A program made the translations under genes and the position numbers. A stretch of 47,512 nucleotides of DNA, from NCBI GenBank assembly GCA_019509985.1, contig JAEKLF010000081.1, positions 1-47,512 on the forward strand, in the 5' to 3' direction. Below are positions 8,453-17,700 of the stretch, piece by piece (the stretch's first letter is position 1; the number at the start of each line of letters is the position of its first letter). This DNA comes from Burkholderiales bacterium. GTDB taxonomy: Bacteria; Pseudomonadota; Gammaproteobacteria; Burkholderiales; Burkholderiaceae_C. A model generated the notes under the pieces. The model saw only the letters and a list, made by a program, of their open reading frames with translations. It had not been told where the DNA came from and did not search any database.

Positions 8453-9630
8453 AACCATTCCTCCGCCATGCGCACCCACATGGACCCGCCCAGCGGGATG
8501 AGCTCGTCGTTGAAGTCATAGCTCGGGTTGTGCAGCATGCAGGGCCCCATGCCGTGGCCACCGATGCGGTGGCTGCCGTCGCCGTTGCCGATGAGGAAAT
8601 AGCAGCCGGGCTTGTCGAGCAGGTAGTAGCTGAAGTCCTCGGCGCCCATCGTCGGCTCGAACTCCTGCACGTTGTCGGCACCGACCATGCCGGTCAGCAC
8701 CCGGCGCACGAATTCGGTTTCCTCGGGATGGTTGATCGTCGGCGGGTAGTTGCGTCGGAACTCGAACTCCGCGGTCAGCTCGAAAGCGCCGGCGAGCTGC
8801 TCGGTCATGGCCTTCATGCGGCTTTCCAGCAGGTCCAGCAGCTCCAGCGTGAAGGTCCGCACCGTGCCCTCCATGACCACCGTGTCGGGCACGACGTTGG
8901 TCGCCTCGCCGGCATGGATCATGGTCACGGAGATGACGCCGGGGTCGATGGGCCGCTTGTTGCGGCTGATGATGGTCTGGAAGGCCGTGACGAGCTGGCA
9001 GGCCGCCGGCACCGGGTCCAGGCCGAGGTGGGGCATGGCCGCATGCGAGCCCTTGCCCTTGAGCGTGATCTTGAACTCGTTGCTCGACGCGAACACCGGG
9101 CCGCTCTTCAGCGCGAACTGACCGGCCTTCATGCCGGGCCAGTTGTGGGCGCCGAACATGGCCTCCATCGGGAACTTGTCGAACAGGCCGTCCTTGATCA
9201 TCTCGCGCGCGCCGCCGCCGCCTTCTTCCGCCGGCTGAAACACGAGATACACCGTGCCGTCGAAATTGCGGTTCGTTGCCAAATGCTTGGCCGCGGCCAG
9301 CAGCATGGCCGTGTGGCCGTCATGCCCGCAGGCATGCATGCGGCCGAGGATGCTGCTGGCATGCGGGAACTCGTTGCGCTCGGTCATCGGCAGCGCGTCG
9401 ATGTCGGCGCGCAGGCCGACGGCGCGGTCCGACGTGCCGTTCTTGACGATGCCGACAACGCCGGTCTTGCCCAGGCCGCGGTGGATGGGGATGCCCCAGT
9501 CGGTCAGCGCCTTGGCGATGACATCGGCGGTGCGCTCCTCGTGGAAGCAGAGTTCGGGGTGCTTGTGCAGGTCACGGCGGATGGCCGTGATGGCCGGTGC
9601 GTCGGCCAGGATGGTGTCGATGAGCTTCAT
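8425..9630 (-). CDS. M20 family metal-dependent amidohydrolase (hippurate hydrolase-like)
   Basis: 401 residues, the normal size for the M20D subfamily (hippurate, N-acyl-amino-acid and indole-acetyl amino acid hydrolases). Metal-site motifs are all visible: CGHDGHTAMLL, the catalytic PAEEGGGG with the Glu pair, AHNWPGMKAGQFA, and the C-terminal MLHNPSYDFND that supplies the last His ligand. The dimerisation domain lies in between (KGKGSHAAMPHLGLDP). It should cleave N-acyl amino acids in the cytosol; the exact substrate cannot be read from sequence. The C-terminal LAPRPVSSR is encoded by repeat copy A, so the natural end of the protein has been replaced or extended by the repeat. It is divergent from the small secreted protein gene at 9680. 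Confidence 0.93.
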   Translation of the reverse strand: MKLIDTILADAPAITAIRRDLHKHPELCFHEERTADVIAKALTDWGIPIHRGLGKTGVVGIVKNGTSDRAVGLRADIDALPMTERNEFPHASSILGRMHACGHDGHTAMLLAAAKHLATNRNFDGTVYLVFQPAEEGGGGAREMIKDGLFDKFPMEAMFGAHNWPGMKAGQFALKSGPVFASSNEFKITLKGKGSHAAMPHLGLDPVPAACQLVTAFQTIISRNKRPIDPGVISVTMIHAGEATNVVPDTVVMEGTVRTFTLELLDLLESRMKAMTEQLAGAFELTAEFEFRRNYPPTINHPEETEFVRRVLTGMVGADNVQEFEPTMGAEDFSYYLLDKPGCYFLIGNGDGSHRIGGHGMGPCMLHNPSYDFNDELIPLGGSMWVRMAEEWLAPRPVSSR

Positions 9631-9679
9631 GAGAGGGTGACTTCAGGCCCAGTAAGACACCGAGTTTAGGATTGCGGCC

Positions 9680-9991
9680 GTGAACCTGCGTCGCAACGTC
9701 CGCGGCTGGCTCCTCTGGCTGGCCTTCCTGCTGCCCATCGCGCAAGCTTTTGCCGGTGTGCACGCGCTGTCGCACGTCGGCGACCGCCAGGACGACGGCG
9801 TCGCTCACCTCGTTCACTGCGACCTCTGCCTGACCGCCGCCGACCTGGGTGCCGGTGCGCCGACCGCCGAGCCACCCGCGCTGGCGGCCGGCGAGGCGAC
9901 GCATGCCGCACCGCTGCTGGCCAGGGCCCTCGCGCCGCGCGCCGTCAGCCTTGGCCTGCCGCCCGTTCGCGGGCCGCCCGCTTCCGCCTGA
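9680..9991 (+). CDS. Small exported protein with HCDLC motif
   Basis: 103 residues from GTG 9680; an in-frame stop at 9653 and no ATG in between leave GTG as the only good start. Residues 1-25 form a signal peptide or membrane anchor (WLLWLAFLLPIAQAFAGVHALSH). A His/Cys-rich stretch follows (HALSH, then AHLVHCDLCLTAAD), after which the sequence is Ala/Pro-rich. The pattern resembles DUF2946-type small proteins that sit beside TonB-dependent metal receptors in betaproteobacteria. The two Cys and nearby His suggest metal binding in the periplasm; this is an inference. The gene lies 69 bases upstream of the ZnuD-like receptor on the same strand and is likely in its operon. Confidence 0.7.
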   Translation: MNLRRNVRGWLLWLAFLLPIAQAFAGVHALSHVGDRQDDGVAHLVHCDLCLTAADLGAGAPTAEPPALAAGEATHAAPLLARALAPRAVSLGLPPVRGPPASA

Positions 9992-10060
9992 ACCCCAAGC
10001 GTTGCCGCGCCTGCCTGTCAGGGCGCGGGTGTTTGCGTTTTCTTGCGGAAGTCCTTTCTC

Positions 10061-12043
10061 ATGCGTTCCTTTGCCATGGCGCCGCTCGCGGCCGCCTGCC
10101 TTTCCGTCCTCGCCGCGGCCGCCCAGGCCGATCCCGCCGAATCCCTCGACAAGGTCGTCGTCACCGGCAACCCGCTGAAAAGCCAGCTGCTGGCCCAGCC
10201 CAGCGACTCCCTCGGCGGCGACCAGCTCGTGCTGACGCGCGCCGCCAACCTCGGCGACACCCTGCAGGGATTGGCCGGCGTGGCCGCCACCAACTTCGGC
10301 CCCAATGCCAGCCGACCGAGCATCCGCGGGCTGGACGGCGACCGCGTGCGCATCCTTAGCAACTCGGGCGCTTCTGTCGATGCCTCCAACCTCAGCTTCG
10401 ACCACGGCGTGGCCATCGACCCGCTGGTCATCGACAAGGTCGAGGTGCTGCGCGGCGCCGCGGCCTTGCTGTACGGCGGCAATGCGGTCGGCGGCGTCGT
10501 CAACACGCTGGACAACCGCATCCCGCGCACGCTGATCGACGGCATGAGCGGCGCGGCCGAGGTGCGCCTGGGTGGCGCCACGCACGACAAGAGCGGCGCC
10601 GTCGTGCTGGACGGCGGCACCGGCCAGCCGCACAGGGGTTTCGGCTGGCATGTCGACCTGGCCGGGCGCGACGCCGACGACCAGGCCGCGCCGCGCTTCG
10701 ACAGTGACGGCGAGAGCCGCACCAGCGTGCGCAACTCCGCCGCGAGGAGCCATGGCGGCGCGCTGGGCGGCTCAGTGTTCTTCCAGGGCGGGTTTGCGGG
10801 CGTGTCGGTGGACGACTTCCACACCAACTACGGCACCACGGCCGAGGAGGGCGTGACCATCCGCATGCAGCGTCAGCGCCTGGCCACCGCCGGCGAGTGG
10901 GCGACGGCCGATGGCCCCGTCCACCGCATCAGCTGGCAGCTGAGCCGCAACCGCTACGAGCACCAGGAGGTGGAGGAGACGGGCGACATCGGCACCACCT
11001 TCAAGAGCACCGGCACCGACGGCCGGCTGGAGGTGGAGCATGCCGCCATCGGTCCGGTCAAGGGCCTCATCGGCCTGCAAACCGAGCAGCTGAACTTCTC
11101 GGCACTGGGCGAGGAGGCCTTCGTGCCGAGCACGCGCACGCGCAACACCGGCGTCTTCGTGCTGGAGCAGGCCAAGCTGGGTGGCGTGGACTGGTCGGCC
11201 GGTGCGCGCACCGAGCGCGTGACGGTCGACTCCGATGGCGGTGACCGCTTCGGCACGCCGGACTCCAAGCGGTTCAAGCCCGTGAGCCTGGCGCTGAGTG
11301 GCGTCTACCCACTCAGCGAGGCCTGGAGCCTGAGTGCCAACCTCAACCACACCGAACGTGCGCCGGCCTATTACGAGCTGTTCGCCAACGGCCTGCACCT
11401 GGCCAGCGCCGCCTACGAGCGCGGCGACCCGACGCTGGGCCTGGAGCGCTCCAAGGGCCTGGACGTCGGCCTGAAGTGGGAGTCCGCGCAGAGCCACGTG
11501 CACCTGAACCTCTACGAGACGCGCTTCTCCAACTACGTCGCACTGCAGGCCACCGGCGAGGTGGTGGACAACGGCGGCGAGAGCGTGCCGGTCTACGACT
11601 TCCACGCCGTGCCGGCGCGGCTGCGCGGCATCGAGTTCGAGGGACGCTGGCAGTTGCACCCGGCCCTCGCGCTGCTGAGCCAGCTCGACGCCGTGCGCGG
11701 CGACAACCGCGCCACCGGCGAGCCGCTGCCGCGCCTGTCGCCGCTGCGCGCGATGCTGGGGCTGGAAGCGAAGCAGGGCGACTGGTCCGGCAAGCTGGAA
11801 TGGCGCGGCGCCGCGCGCCAGACCCGCGTGGCCGAGTTCGACACGCCCACGCCGGGCTACGGCACGCTGCGCCTGAGCGTGGCGCGCCAGCTGCGCTGGG
11901 GCCAGACCGATGCGCTCTGGTACCTGAAGCTCGACAACCTGGCCAACAAGCTGGCCTACAACGCCACGGCGGTGCCCACCATCCGCGAACTGGCTCCGCA
12001 ACCCGGTCGCTCGGCCAGCACCGGCCTGCAGGTCAGGTTTTGA
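10061..12043 (+). CDS. TonB-dependent outer-membrane receptor, ZnuD-like
   Basis: 660 residues from ATG 10061; an in-frame TTG at 10043 is possible but the ATG gives a standard signal peptide (MAPLAAACLSVLAAAAQA). The TonB box is LDKVVVTG, followed by a plug domain (SIRGLDGDRVRILSN, IDKVEVLRGAAALLYGGNA) and a 22-strand-type barrel with NYGTTAEEGVTIRMQRQR and a C-terminal aromatic TGLQVRF ending in Phe. This arrangement matches the ZnuD zinc-receptor family; size is at the lower end for TonB receptors. It should take up a scarce ligand, probably zinc, across the outer membrane using TonB energy. I did not find a clear Zur operator upstream, so the zinc assignment rests on family resemblance. 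Confidence 0.9.
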   Translation: MRSFAMAPLAAACLSVLAAAAQADPAESLDKVVVTGNPLKSQLLAQPSDSLGGDQLVLTRAANLGDTLQGLAGVAATNFGPNASRPSIRGLDGDRVRILSNSGASVDASNLSFDHGVAIDPLVIDKVEVLRGAAALLYGGNAVGGVVNTLDNRIPRTLIDGMSGAAEVRLGGATHDKSGAVVLDGGTGQPHRGFGWHVDLAGRDADDQAAPRFDSDGESRTSVRNSAARSHGGALGGSVFFQGGFAGVSVDDFHTNYGTTAEEGVTIRMQRQRLATAGEWATADGPVHRISWQLSRNRYEHQEVEETGDIGTTFKSTGTDGRLEVEHAAIGPVKGLIGLQTEQLNFSALGEEAFVPSTRTRNTGVFVLEQAKLGGVDWSAGARTERVTVDSDGGDRFGTPDSKRFKPVSLALSGVYPLSEAWSLSANLNHTERAPAYYELFANGLHLASAAYERGDPTLGLERSKGLDVGLKWESAQSHVHLNLYETRFSNYVALQATGEVVDNGGESVPVYDFHAVPARLRGIEFEGRWQLHPALALLSQLDAVRGDNRATGEPLPRLSPLRAMLGLEAKQGDWSGKLEWRGAARQTRVAEFDTPTPGYGTLRLSVARQLRWGQTDALWYLKLDNLANKLAYNATAVPTIRELAPQPGRSASTGLQVRF

Positions 12044-12070
12044 CCCGGTAGCCGGGGCGCCGGGTATAAC
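12040..12070 (+). promoter_or_regulatory. Candidate sigma-70 promoter for the amidoligase operon
   Basis: TTGACC (12040-12045) and TATAAC (12065-12070) each match the -35 and -10 consensus at five of six positions. The spacer is 19 bases, longer than ideal. The -35 box overlaps the stop codon of the TonB receptor gene. An imperfect hairpin (12056-12079, loop ATA) covers the -10 box and might instead be a terminator for the receptor gene, though no U-tract follows. The predicted start near 12077 would leave a leader of about 110 bases. Confidence 0.4.
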
Positions 12071-12189
12071 CCTGGTGCCTCGGCGCTCTGGTCGCGGGCA
12101 TGCTGCACTCAGGCAGTGCCCACGCGCACCAGAACCGCCGCCCCATGTGGGCGCGGAACTTGCGTCGTTGGCTGCGAAGAGGAGCAACG

Positions 12190-13623
12190 ATGCAGACCGC
12201 CTTTGACGAGATGAACGCCGCGGGAGCCACCACCCGCGCGCACTACGAGTCCTACGCCCGCTGGCTGGCCGAACAGCCCGAGTCGCTGATGCGAGAGCGG
12301 CGCGAGCAGGCCGAGCTGATCTTCCGCCGCGTGGGCATCACCTTCGCCGTCTACGGCGACAAGGACTCGGGCGAAGGCACCGAGCGCCTCATCCCCTTCG
12401 ACCTGATCCCGCGGGTCATCCCGGCCAGCGAGTGGACGTCCATGCAGGCCGGCCTGGCCCAGCGCGTGACGGCGCTGAACCGCTTCATCCACGACGTCTA
12501 TCACGACCAGGAGATCCTCAAGGCCGGCATCGTGCCTGCCGACGAGATCCTGAAGAACGCGCAGTTCCGCCCCGAGATGATGGGCGTGGACGTGCCCGGC
12601 GGTGTCTACAGCCACATCGCCGGCGTCGACATCGTGCGCGCCGGCAACGTAGACGGCTCGGGCGACTATTACGTGCTGGAAGACAACCTGCGCGTGCCCA
12701 GCGGCGTGAGCTACATGCTCGAGAACCGCAAGATGATGATGCGGCTCTTCCCCGAGCTGTTCGTGCAGCACCGCATCGCGCCGGTGGCCCACTACCCCGA
12801 CCTGCTGCTGGACACGCTGCGCAGCGTGGCGCCGTCGGGCGTGTCGGACCCCACCGTCGTCGTGCTGACGCCGGGCATGTACAACTCGGCCTACTTCGAG
12901 CACGCCTTCCTCGCGCAGCAGATGGGCGTGGAACTGGTCGAGGGTCAGGACTTGTTCGTCGACGGAGGCTTCGTGTACATGCGCACCACGCGCGGCCCCA
13001 AGCGCGTCGACGTGATCTACCGCCGCCTGGACGACGACTTCCTGGACCCCACGGTGTTCCGCGCCGACTCGCAGCTGGGCTGCGCGGGCCTGGTGGGGGC
13101 CTACAAGGCCGGCAAGGTGACGCTGTCCAACGCCATCGGCACCGGCATCGCCGACGACAAGTCCATCTATCCCTACGTGCCCAAGATGGTCGAGTTCTAC
13201 CTCGGCGAGAAACCCATCCTGCAGAACGTGCCGACCTATGTCTGCCGCGACAAGGACGACCTGGCCTACACGCTGGCGCACCTGTCGGAGCTGGTCGTCA
13301 AGGAGGTTCACGGCGCCGGCGGCTACGGCATGCTGGTCGGGCCGGCGGCGGGCAAGGACGAGATCGAGTCCTTCCGCCAGCGGCTGGTCGCCAACCCCGG
13401 CAACTACATCGCGCAGCCGACGCTGTCACTGTCCACCTGCCCGACCTTCGTCGAGAGCGGTGTGGCGCCGCGTCACATTGATCTGCGACCCTTCGTGCTG
13501 TCGGGCTCGAGCGTGCGCATGGTGCCGGGCGGGCTGACGCGGGTGGCGCTGAAGGAGGGCTCACTCGTGGTCAACAGCAGCCAGGGCGGCGGGACCAAGG
13601 ACACCTGGGTGCTGGAAGACTGA
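12190..13623 (+). CDS. Circularly permuted ATP-grasp protein (first copy)
   Basis: 477 residues from ATG 12190, chosen because GAAGAGGAG lies just upstream; the frame is open further up but has no such site. Family signatures: RRVGITFAVYGD, VYHDQEILKAGIVPADEI, the phosphate/nucleotide region YYVLEDNLRVPSGVSYMLENR, NSAYFEHAFLAQQMGVELVEG, VDVIYRRLDDDFLDP and KEVHGAGGYGMLVGP. Circularly permuted ATP-grasp proteins of this type (COG2308) are predicted ATP-dependent amide-bond ligases acting on an unknown substrate. Key acidic and asparagine residues for Mg-ATP (E-D-N in LEDN) are present. It is the first gene of a run with alpha-E and transglutaminase partners, 13 bases ahead of the alpha-E gene, so the three are almost surely one functional unit. 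Confidence 0.93.
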   Translation: MQTAFDEMNAAGATTRAHYESYARWLAEQPESLMRERREQAELIFRRVGITFAVYGDKDSGEGTERLIPFDLIPRVIPASEWTSMQAGLAQRVTALNRFIHDVYHDQEILKAGIVPADEILKNAQFRPEMMGVDVPGGVYSHIAGVDIVRAGNVDGSGDYYVLEDNLRVPSGVSYMLENRKMMMRLFPELFVQHRIAPVAHYPDLLLDTLRSVAPSGVSDPTVVVLTPGMYNSAYFEHAFLAQQMGVELVEGQDLFVDGGFVYMRTTRGPKRVDVIYRRLDDDFLDPTVFRADSQLGCAGLVGAYKAGKVTLSNAIGTGIADDKSIYPYVPKMVEFYLGEKPILQNVPTYVCRDKDDLAYTLAHLSELVVKEVHGAGGYGMLVGPAAGKDEIESFRQRLVANPGNYIAQPTLSLSTCPTFVESGVAPRHIDLRPFVLSGSSVRMVPGGLTRVALKEGSLVVNSSQGGGTKDTWVLED

Positions 13624-13636
13624 GGGAGACGACAAG

Positions 13637-14581
13637 ATGCTTTCAAGGACCGCTGACCATCTCTTCTGGCTGAGCCGCTACATCGAAAGAGCCGAGAACA
13701 CGGCTCGGATGCTGGACATCGCCTACCAGACCTCGCTGCAGCCGCAGTCGGCCGAGGAGGCCGAACAGTCCTGGCGCAGCCTGGTGTCCATCTCCGAGCT
13801 GAACAGCCTCTACGGCACCAAGTATTCGACGATCAACAGCCGCAGCGTCATGGAATTCATGGTGGCCGACGAGGACAACCTCTCGTCCATCTTCAACTGC
13901 CTGCGCGCCGCTCGCGAGAACGCGCGGGCCGTGCGTGGTGCGTTGACCACCGAGGTGTGGGAGACGATGAACCAGACGTGGCTGGAGTTCCGTCGCCTGC
14001 TGCGCGAAGGCGCGTTGACGCGCGATCCGTCGGCGCTGTTCGAGTGGGTCAAGTACCGCTCGCACCTGTCGCGCGGCGTCACGGTCGGCACCATGCTGCA
14101 GGACGAGGCCTTCCACTTCATCCGCATCGGCTCCTTCCTGGAACGTGCCGACAACACGGCGCGGCTGATCGACGTCAAGTTCTACCGCCACGACGGCACC
14201 GGCACCGAGCGCGACGCGGCGCGCGACTTCTATTACTGGTCGGCCGTGCTGCGCTCCGTGTCGGGCTTCGAGATCTACCGCAAGGTCTATAGCAACGTCA
14301 TCCAGCCGGACAAGGTGGCCGAGCTGCTGATCCTGCGCCCCGATATGCCACGGTCGCTGTCGCATTGCGTGACGCGCATGCTTGCCAACCTCAAGCGTGT
14401 TGCCAACCCGCAGTCCGGCGAGACGCTGCGCCGTGTCGGCCGGCTGGAGGCGGAGCTGTCCTTCGGCCGCATCGACGAGATCCTCACGACGGGGCTGCAT
14501 CCCTTCCTGGACGGATTCCTCGCCGAGGTGGCCGATCTCGGCGCGGGCATCAGCCGCGACTTCCTTGTTCCTTCGACCTGA
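13637..14581 (+). CDS. Alpha-E domain protein (DUF403, first copy)
   Basis: 314 all-helical residues starting MLSRTADHLFWLSRYIERAENTARML, the diagnostic opening of the alpha-E family (COG2307). Later blocks are FEWVKYRSHLSRGVTVGTMLQDEAFHF, GSFLERADNTARLIDVKFY and a second helical repeat ending in DFL. Conserved Arg/Glu pairs (RYIERAEN, ERADNTAR) recur twice, as expected for an internal duplication. The domain always travels with circularly permuted ATP-grasp ligases and is thought to be a partner or substrate-handling module; its activity is not established. A good ribosome site (GGGAGA) precedes the ATG. It ends just before repeat copy B, which separates it from the transglutaminase gene. 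Confidence 0.93.
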   Translation: MLSRTADHLFWLSRYIERAENTARMLDIAYQTSLQPQSAEEAEQSWRSLVSISELNSLYGTKYSTINSRSVMEFMVADEDNLSSIFNCLRAARENARAVRGALTTEVWETMNQTWLEFRRLLREGALTRDPSALFEWVKYRSHLSRGVTVGTMLQDEAFHFIRIGSFLERADNTARLIDVKFYRHDGTGTERDAARDFYYWSAVLRSVSGFEIYRKVYSNVIQPDKVAELLILRPDMPRSLSHCVTRMLANLKRVANPQSGETLRRVGRLEAELSFGRIDEILTTGLHPFLDGFLAEVADLGAGISRDFLVPST

Positions 14582-14587
14582 TGGCAC

Positions 14588-14730
14588 GACCCCTCGTCCA
14601 GTCCTGCCCCGCTGAACGCGGGCAGGCCTGGCCGGTCCCCCGTGGGGACGGCGATGCTTGCGGCATTGAGCCGCAAGCACATCGCCGGCGCGGGCCGGCT
14701 TGGGAGCGGCCCAGCGCTCGGCCCGAAAAC
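14588..14730 (-). repeat. Dispersed palindromic repeat, copy B (inverted)
   Basis: Reverse-complement relative to copies A and C. It shows the core CTTGGGAGCGGCCC at 14699-14712, the hairpin arms 14656-14664 and 14670-14678 (perfect nine-base stem around ATTGA, extended by flanking GGCGAT/ATCGCC with a small bulge), and a second stem around GTCCCCCGTGGGGAC near 14635-14649. It fills nearly all of the 165-base gap between the alpha-E gene and the transglutaminase gene, inside what otherwise looks like an operon. Confidence 0.85.
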
Positions 14731-14746
14731 TCTACGGACAACTGAC

Positions 14747-17700
14747 ATGAGCATCCACGTCGCCCTCAAACACGTCACCCGCTACAAGTACGACCGCCCG
14801 GTCGCCCTCGGCCCGCAGGTCGTGCGGCTGCGCCCGGCGCCGCACTGCCGCACGCCGGTGCTGGCCTACTCGCTGCGCGTCGAGCCGGCTGACCATTTCA
14901 TCAACTGGCAGCAGGACCCGTTCGCCAACTACCTCGCGCGCCTGGTCTTTGCCGAGAAGACGACCGAGTTCACCGTCACGGTGGACCTGGTCGCCGAGAT
15001 GGCGGTCTACAACCCCTTCGACTTCTTCCTCGAGCCGCACGCGCAGAAGTTTCCGTTCGCCTACGACGAGGCCCAGCGCGCCGAGCTGGCGCCCTACCTG
15101 GTGGCCGAGCCCGCCACGCCGTTGCTGGCGGCCTATCTGAACGAGATCGACCTCAAGCCCCAGGTCACCATCGACTTCCTCGTCGCGCTGAACCAGAAGG
15201 TGCAGCACAGCGTCTCCTATCTCATCCGCATGGAGCCCGGCGTGCAGACGCCCGAGGAGACGCTGGCCAAGGCCTCCGGCTCCTGCCGCGACTCCGGCTG
15301 GCTGCTGGTGCAGCTGATGCGCCACCTGGGCCTGGCGGCGCGCTTCGTGTCGGGCTATCTGATCCAGCTCGCGCCCGACGAGAAGGCGCTCGACGGCCCG
15401 AGCGGCACCGAGGTCGACTTCACCGACCTGCACGCCTGGTGCGAGGTCTACCTGCCCGGTGCGGGCTGGATCGGGCTGGACCCGACCTCGGGCCTGCTGG
15501 CCGGCGAGGGCCACATCCCGCTGGCCTGCACGCCCACACCCGGCAGTGCCGCGCCCATCAGCGGCGCGGTGGATGAGAGCGAGGTCGAGTTCGGCCACGA
15601 GATGGGCGTCACACGCATCTACGAATCGCCGCGGGTGACCAAGCCCTACACCGACGCCCAATGGGCCGAGGTGCTGCGCCTGGGCGAGCAGGTGGACCGC
15701 GAGCTCATTGCCGGCGACGTGCGCCTGACGATGGGCGGCGAGCCCACCTTCGTGGCCATCGAGGACCGCGACGCGGCCGAATGGAACACCGACGCGCTCG
15801 GCCCCACCAAGCGCCTGTACGCCCAGCAGCTCACGCACCGGTTGCGCGACGAATACGGCCGCGGCGGCTTCCTGCACTTCGGCCAGGGCAAGTGGTATCC
15901 GGGCGAGCAGCTGCCGCGCTGGGCCCTGTCCATCTACTGGCGCACCGACGGCCAGCCCTGCTGGCGCAACGCCGACTGGTTTGCCGACGAGCGCGAGGGC
16001 CATGCCTACACCAGCGAGCACGCCAAGACCTTCATGGCCGCGCTGACCCGGCGCCTGGGCCTGCCCGACGCCCACGTGCAGCCCGGCTACGAGGACACCT
16101 GGTACTACCTGTGGCGCGAGCGCCGCCTGCCGGTCAACGTCGACCCCTTCGACTCGCGCCTGGACGACGAGATGGAGCGCAGCCGCCTGCGCCGCGTCTT
16201 CGAGCAGGGCCTGTCCCACGTCGTCGGCTACGTGCTGCCGTTGCGCCGCAACGAGGAAGCGCCGCCGCTGGGCGGCAACCGCTGGCAGACGGGGCCCTGG
16301 TTCCTGCGCGACGAGCGCCTCTATCTCTTCCCCGGTGACTCGCCGATGGGCTGGCGCCTGCCGCTGGACTCGCTGCCCTGGGTCAGCAAGGGCGACTTCC
16401 CGCACCTGATCGAACAGGACCCGTTCGCGGCGCGCGGCATGCTGCCCGCGGCAGCGGCCCTGCGCGCGCAGACCATGGGCGTCACGTCCGCCGGGCCGAC
16501 GCCCGGGCTGCTGGGCGATGGCCGTGCCGGTGTCGCGGCGGGTTCGGCTGGCCAGGGTGGCACCGGCAGCGCCCATTCGCCGAGCGCGGACGCCGCACCC
16601 GAGCGTTTCAAGAGCTCCCCGGGCATCACGCGCACGGCCGTCTGCGTGGAGGCGCGCGACCCTCGCCGCGCCAACGGCCCGGCCGCGGAAGCCAAGGGCA
16701 GCGCGAGCGGCGTGCTCTACGTCTTCATGCCGCCGCTCGAAAAGGTCGAGCATTACCTGGAGCTGCTGGCCGCCGTCGAGACCGCCTGCGAGGACACCGG
16801 CTTCAAGATCGTGCTGGAAGGCTACCCGCCGCCGCGCGACCCGCGCCTGAAGCTGCTGCAGGTCACGCCCGACCCCGGCGTCATCGAGGTCAACATCCAC
16901 CCGGCCCACAACTGGCGCGAGCTGGTCGACCACACGCAGTTCCTCTACGAGGCCGCACGCCTCACGCGCCTGTCCAGTGAGAAGTTCATGATCGATGGCC
17001 GCCACAGCGGCACCGGTGGCGGCAACCACTTCGTGCTCGGCGGCGCCACGCCGGCGGACTCGCCGTTCCTGCGCCGTCCGTCGCTGCTGGCCTCGCTGCT
17101 GGCCTACTGGCACAACCATCCGAGCTTGAGCTATCTGTTCAGCGGCCTCTTCATCGGCCCGACCAGCCAGGCCCCACGCGTCGACGAAGCGCGCAACGAC
17201 CAGCTGCGCGAGCTGGAGATCGCGTTGAACGAGATCCACCGCCTGGGCGACGACATGCCGCCGTGGATCATCGACCGCACGCTGCGCAATGTGCTGGTGG
17301 ACGTGACCGGCAACACCCACCGCAGCGAGTTCTGCATCGACAAGCTCTACTCGCCCGACTCGGCCACCGGCCGCCTGGGCCTGCTGGAGCTGCGCGCCTT
17401 CGAGATGCCGCCGCATGCGCGCATGAGCATCGCCCAGCAACTGCTGCTGCGCGCCCTCGTCGCGCGCTTCTGGGCCAAGCCCTATCGCGCGCCGCTGGTG
17501 CGCTGGGGCACCGAGCTGCACGACCGCTGGCTGCTGCCGCATTTCGTGCGCGAGGACTTCGCCGACGTCATCGGCGACATGGCCGAGGCCGGCTACGGCC
17601 TGGACGCCGGCTGGTTCGCGCCGCACTTCGAGTTCCGCTTCCCCAAGTACGGCGGGTTCGCGGCCCGCGGCGTGCAGGTCACGCTGCGCAGCGCGCTGGA

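Noticed and set aside
14642..14746. Longer N terminus for the transglutaminase-DUF2126 protein
   Set aside because: The extra residues are translated from repeat copy B; family members start near MSIHVALKHVTRYKY.
16440..16710. Gly/Ala/Pro-rich stretch inside the DUF2126 protein as another repeat insertion
   Set aside because: No hairpin or core sequence shared with the repeat family; DUF2126 proteins vary in length here.
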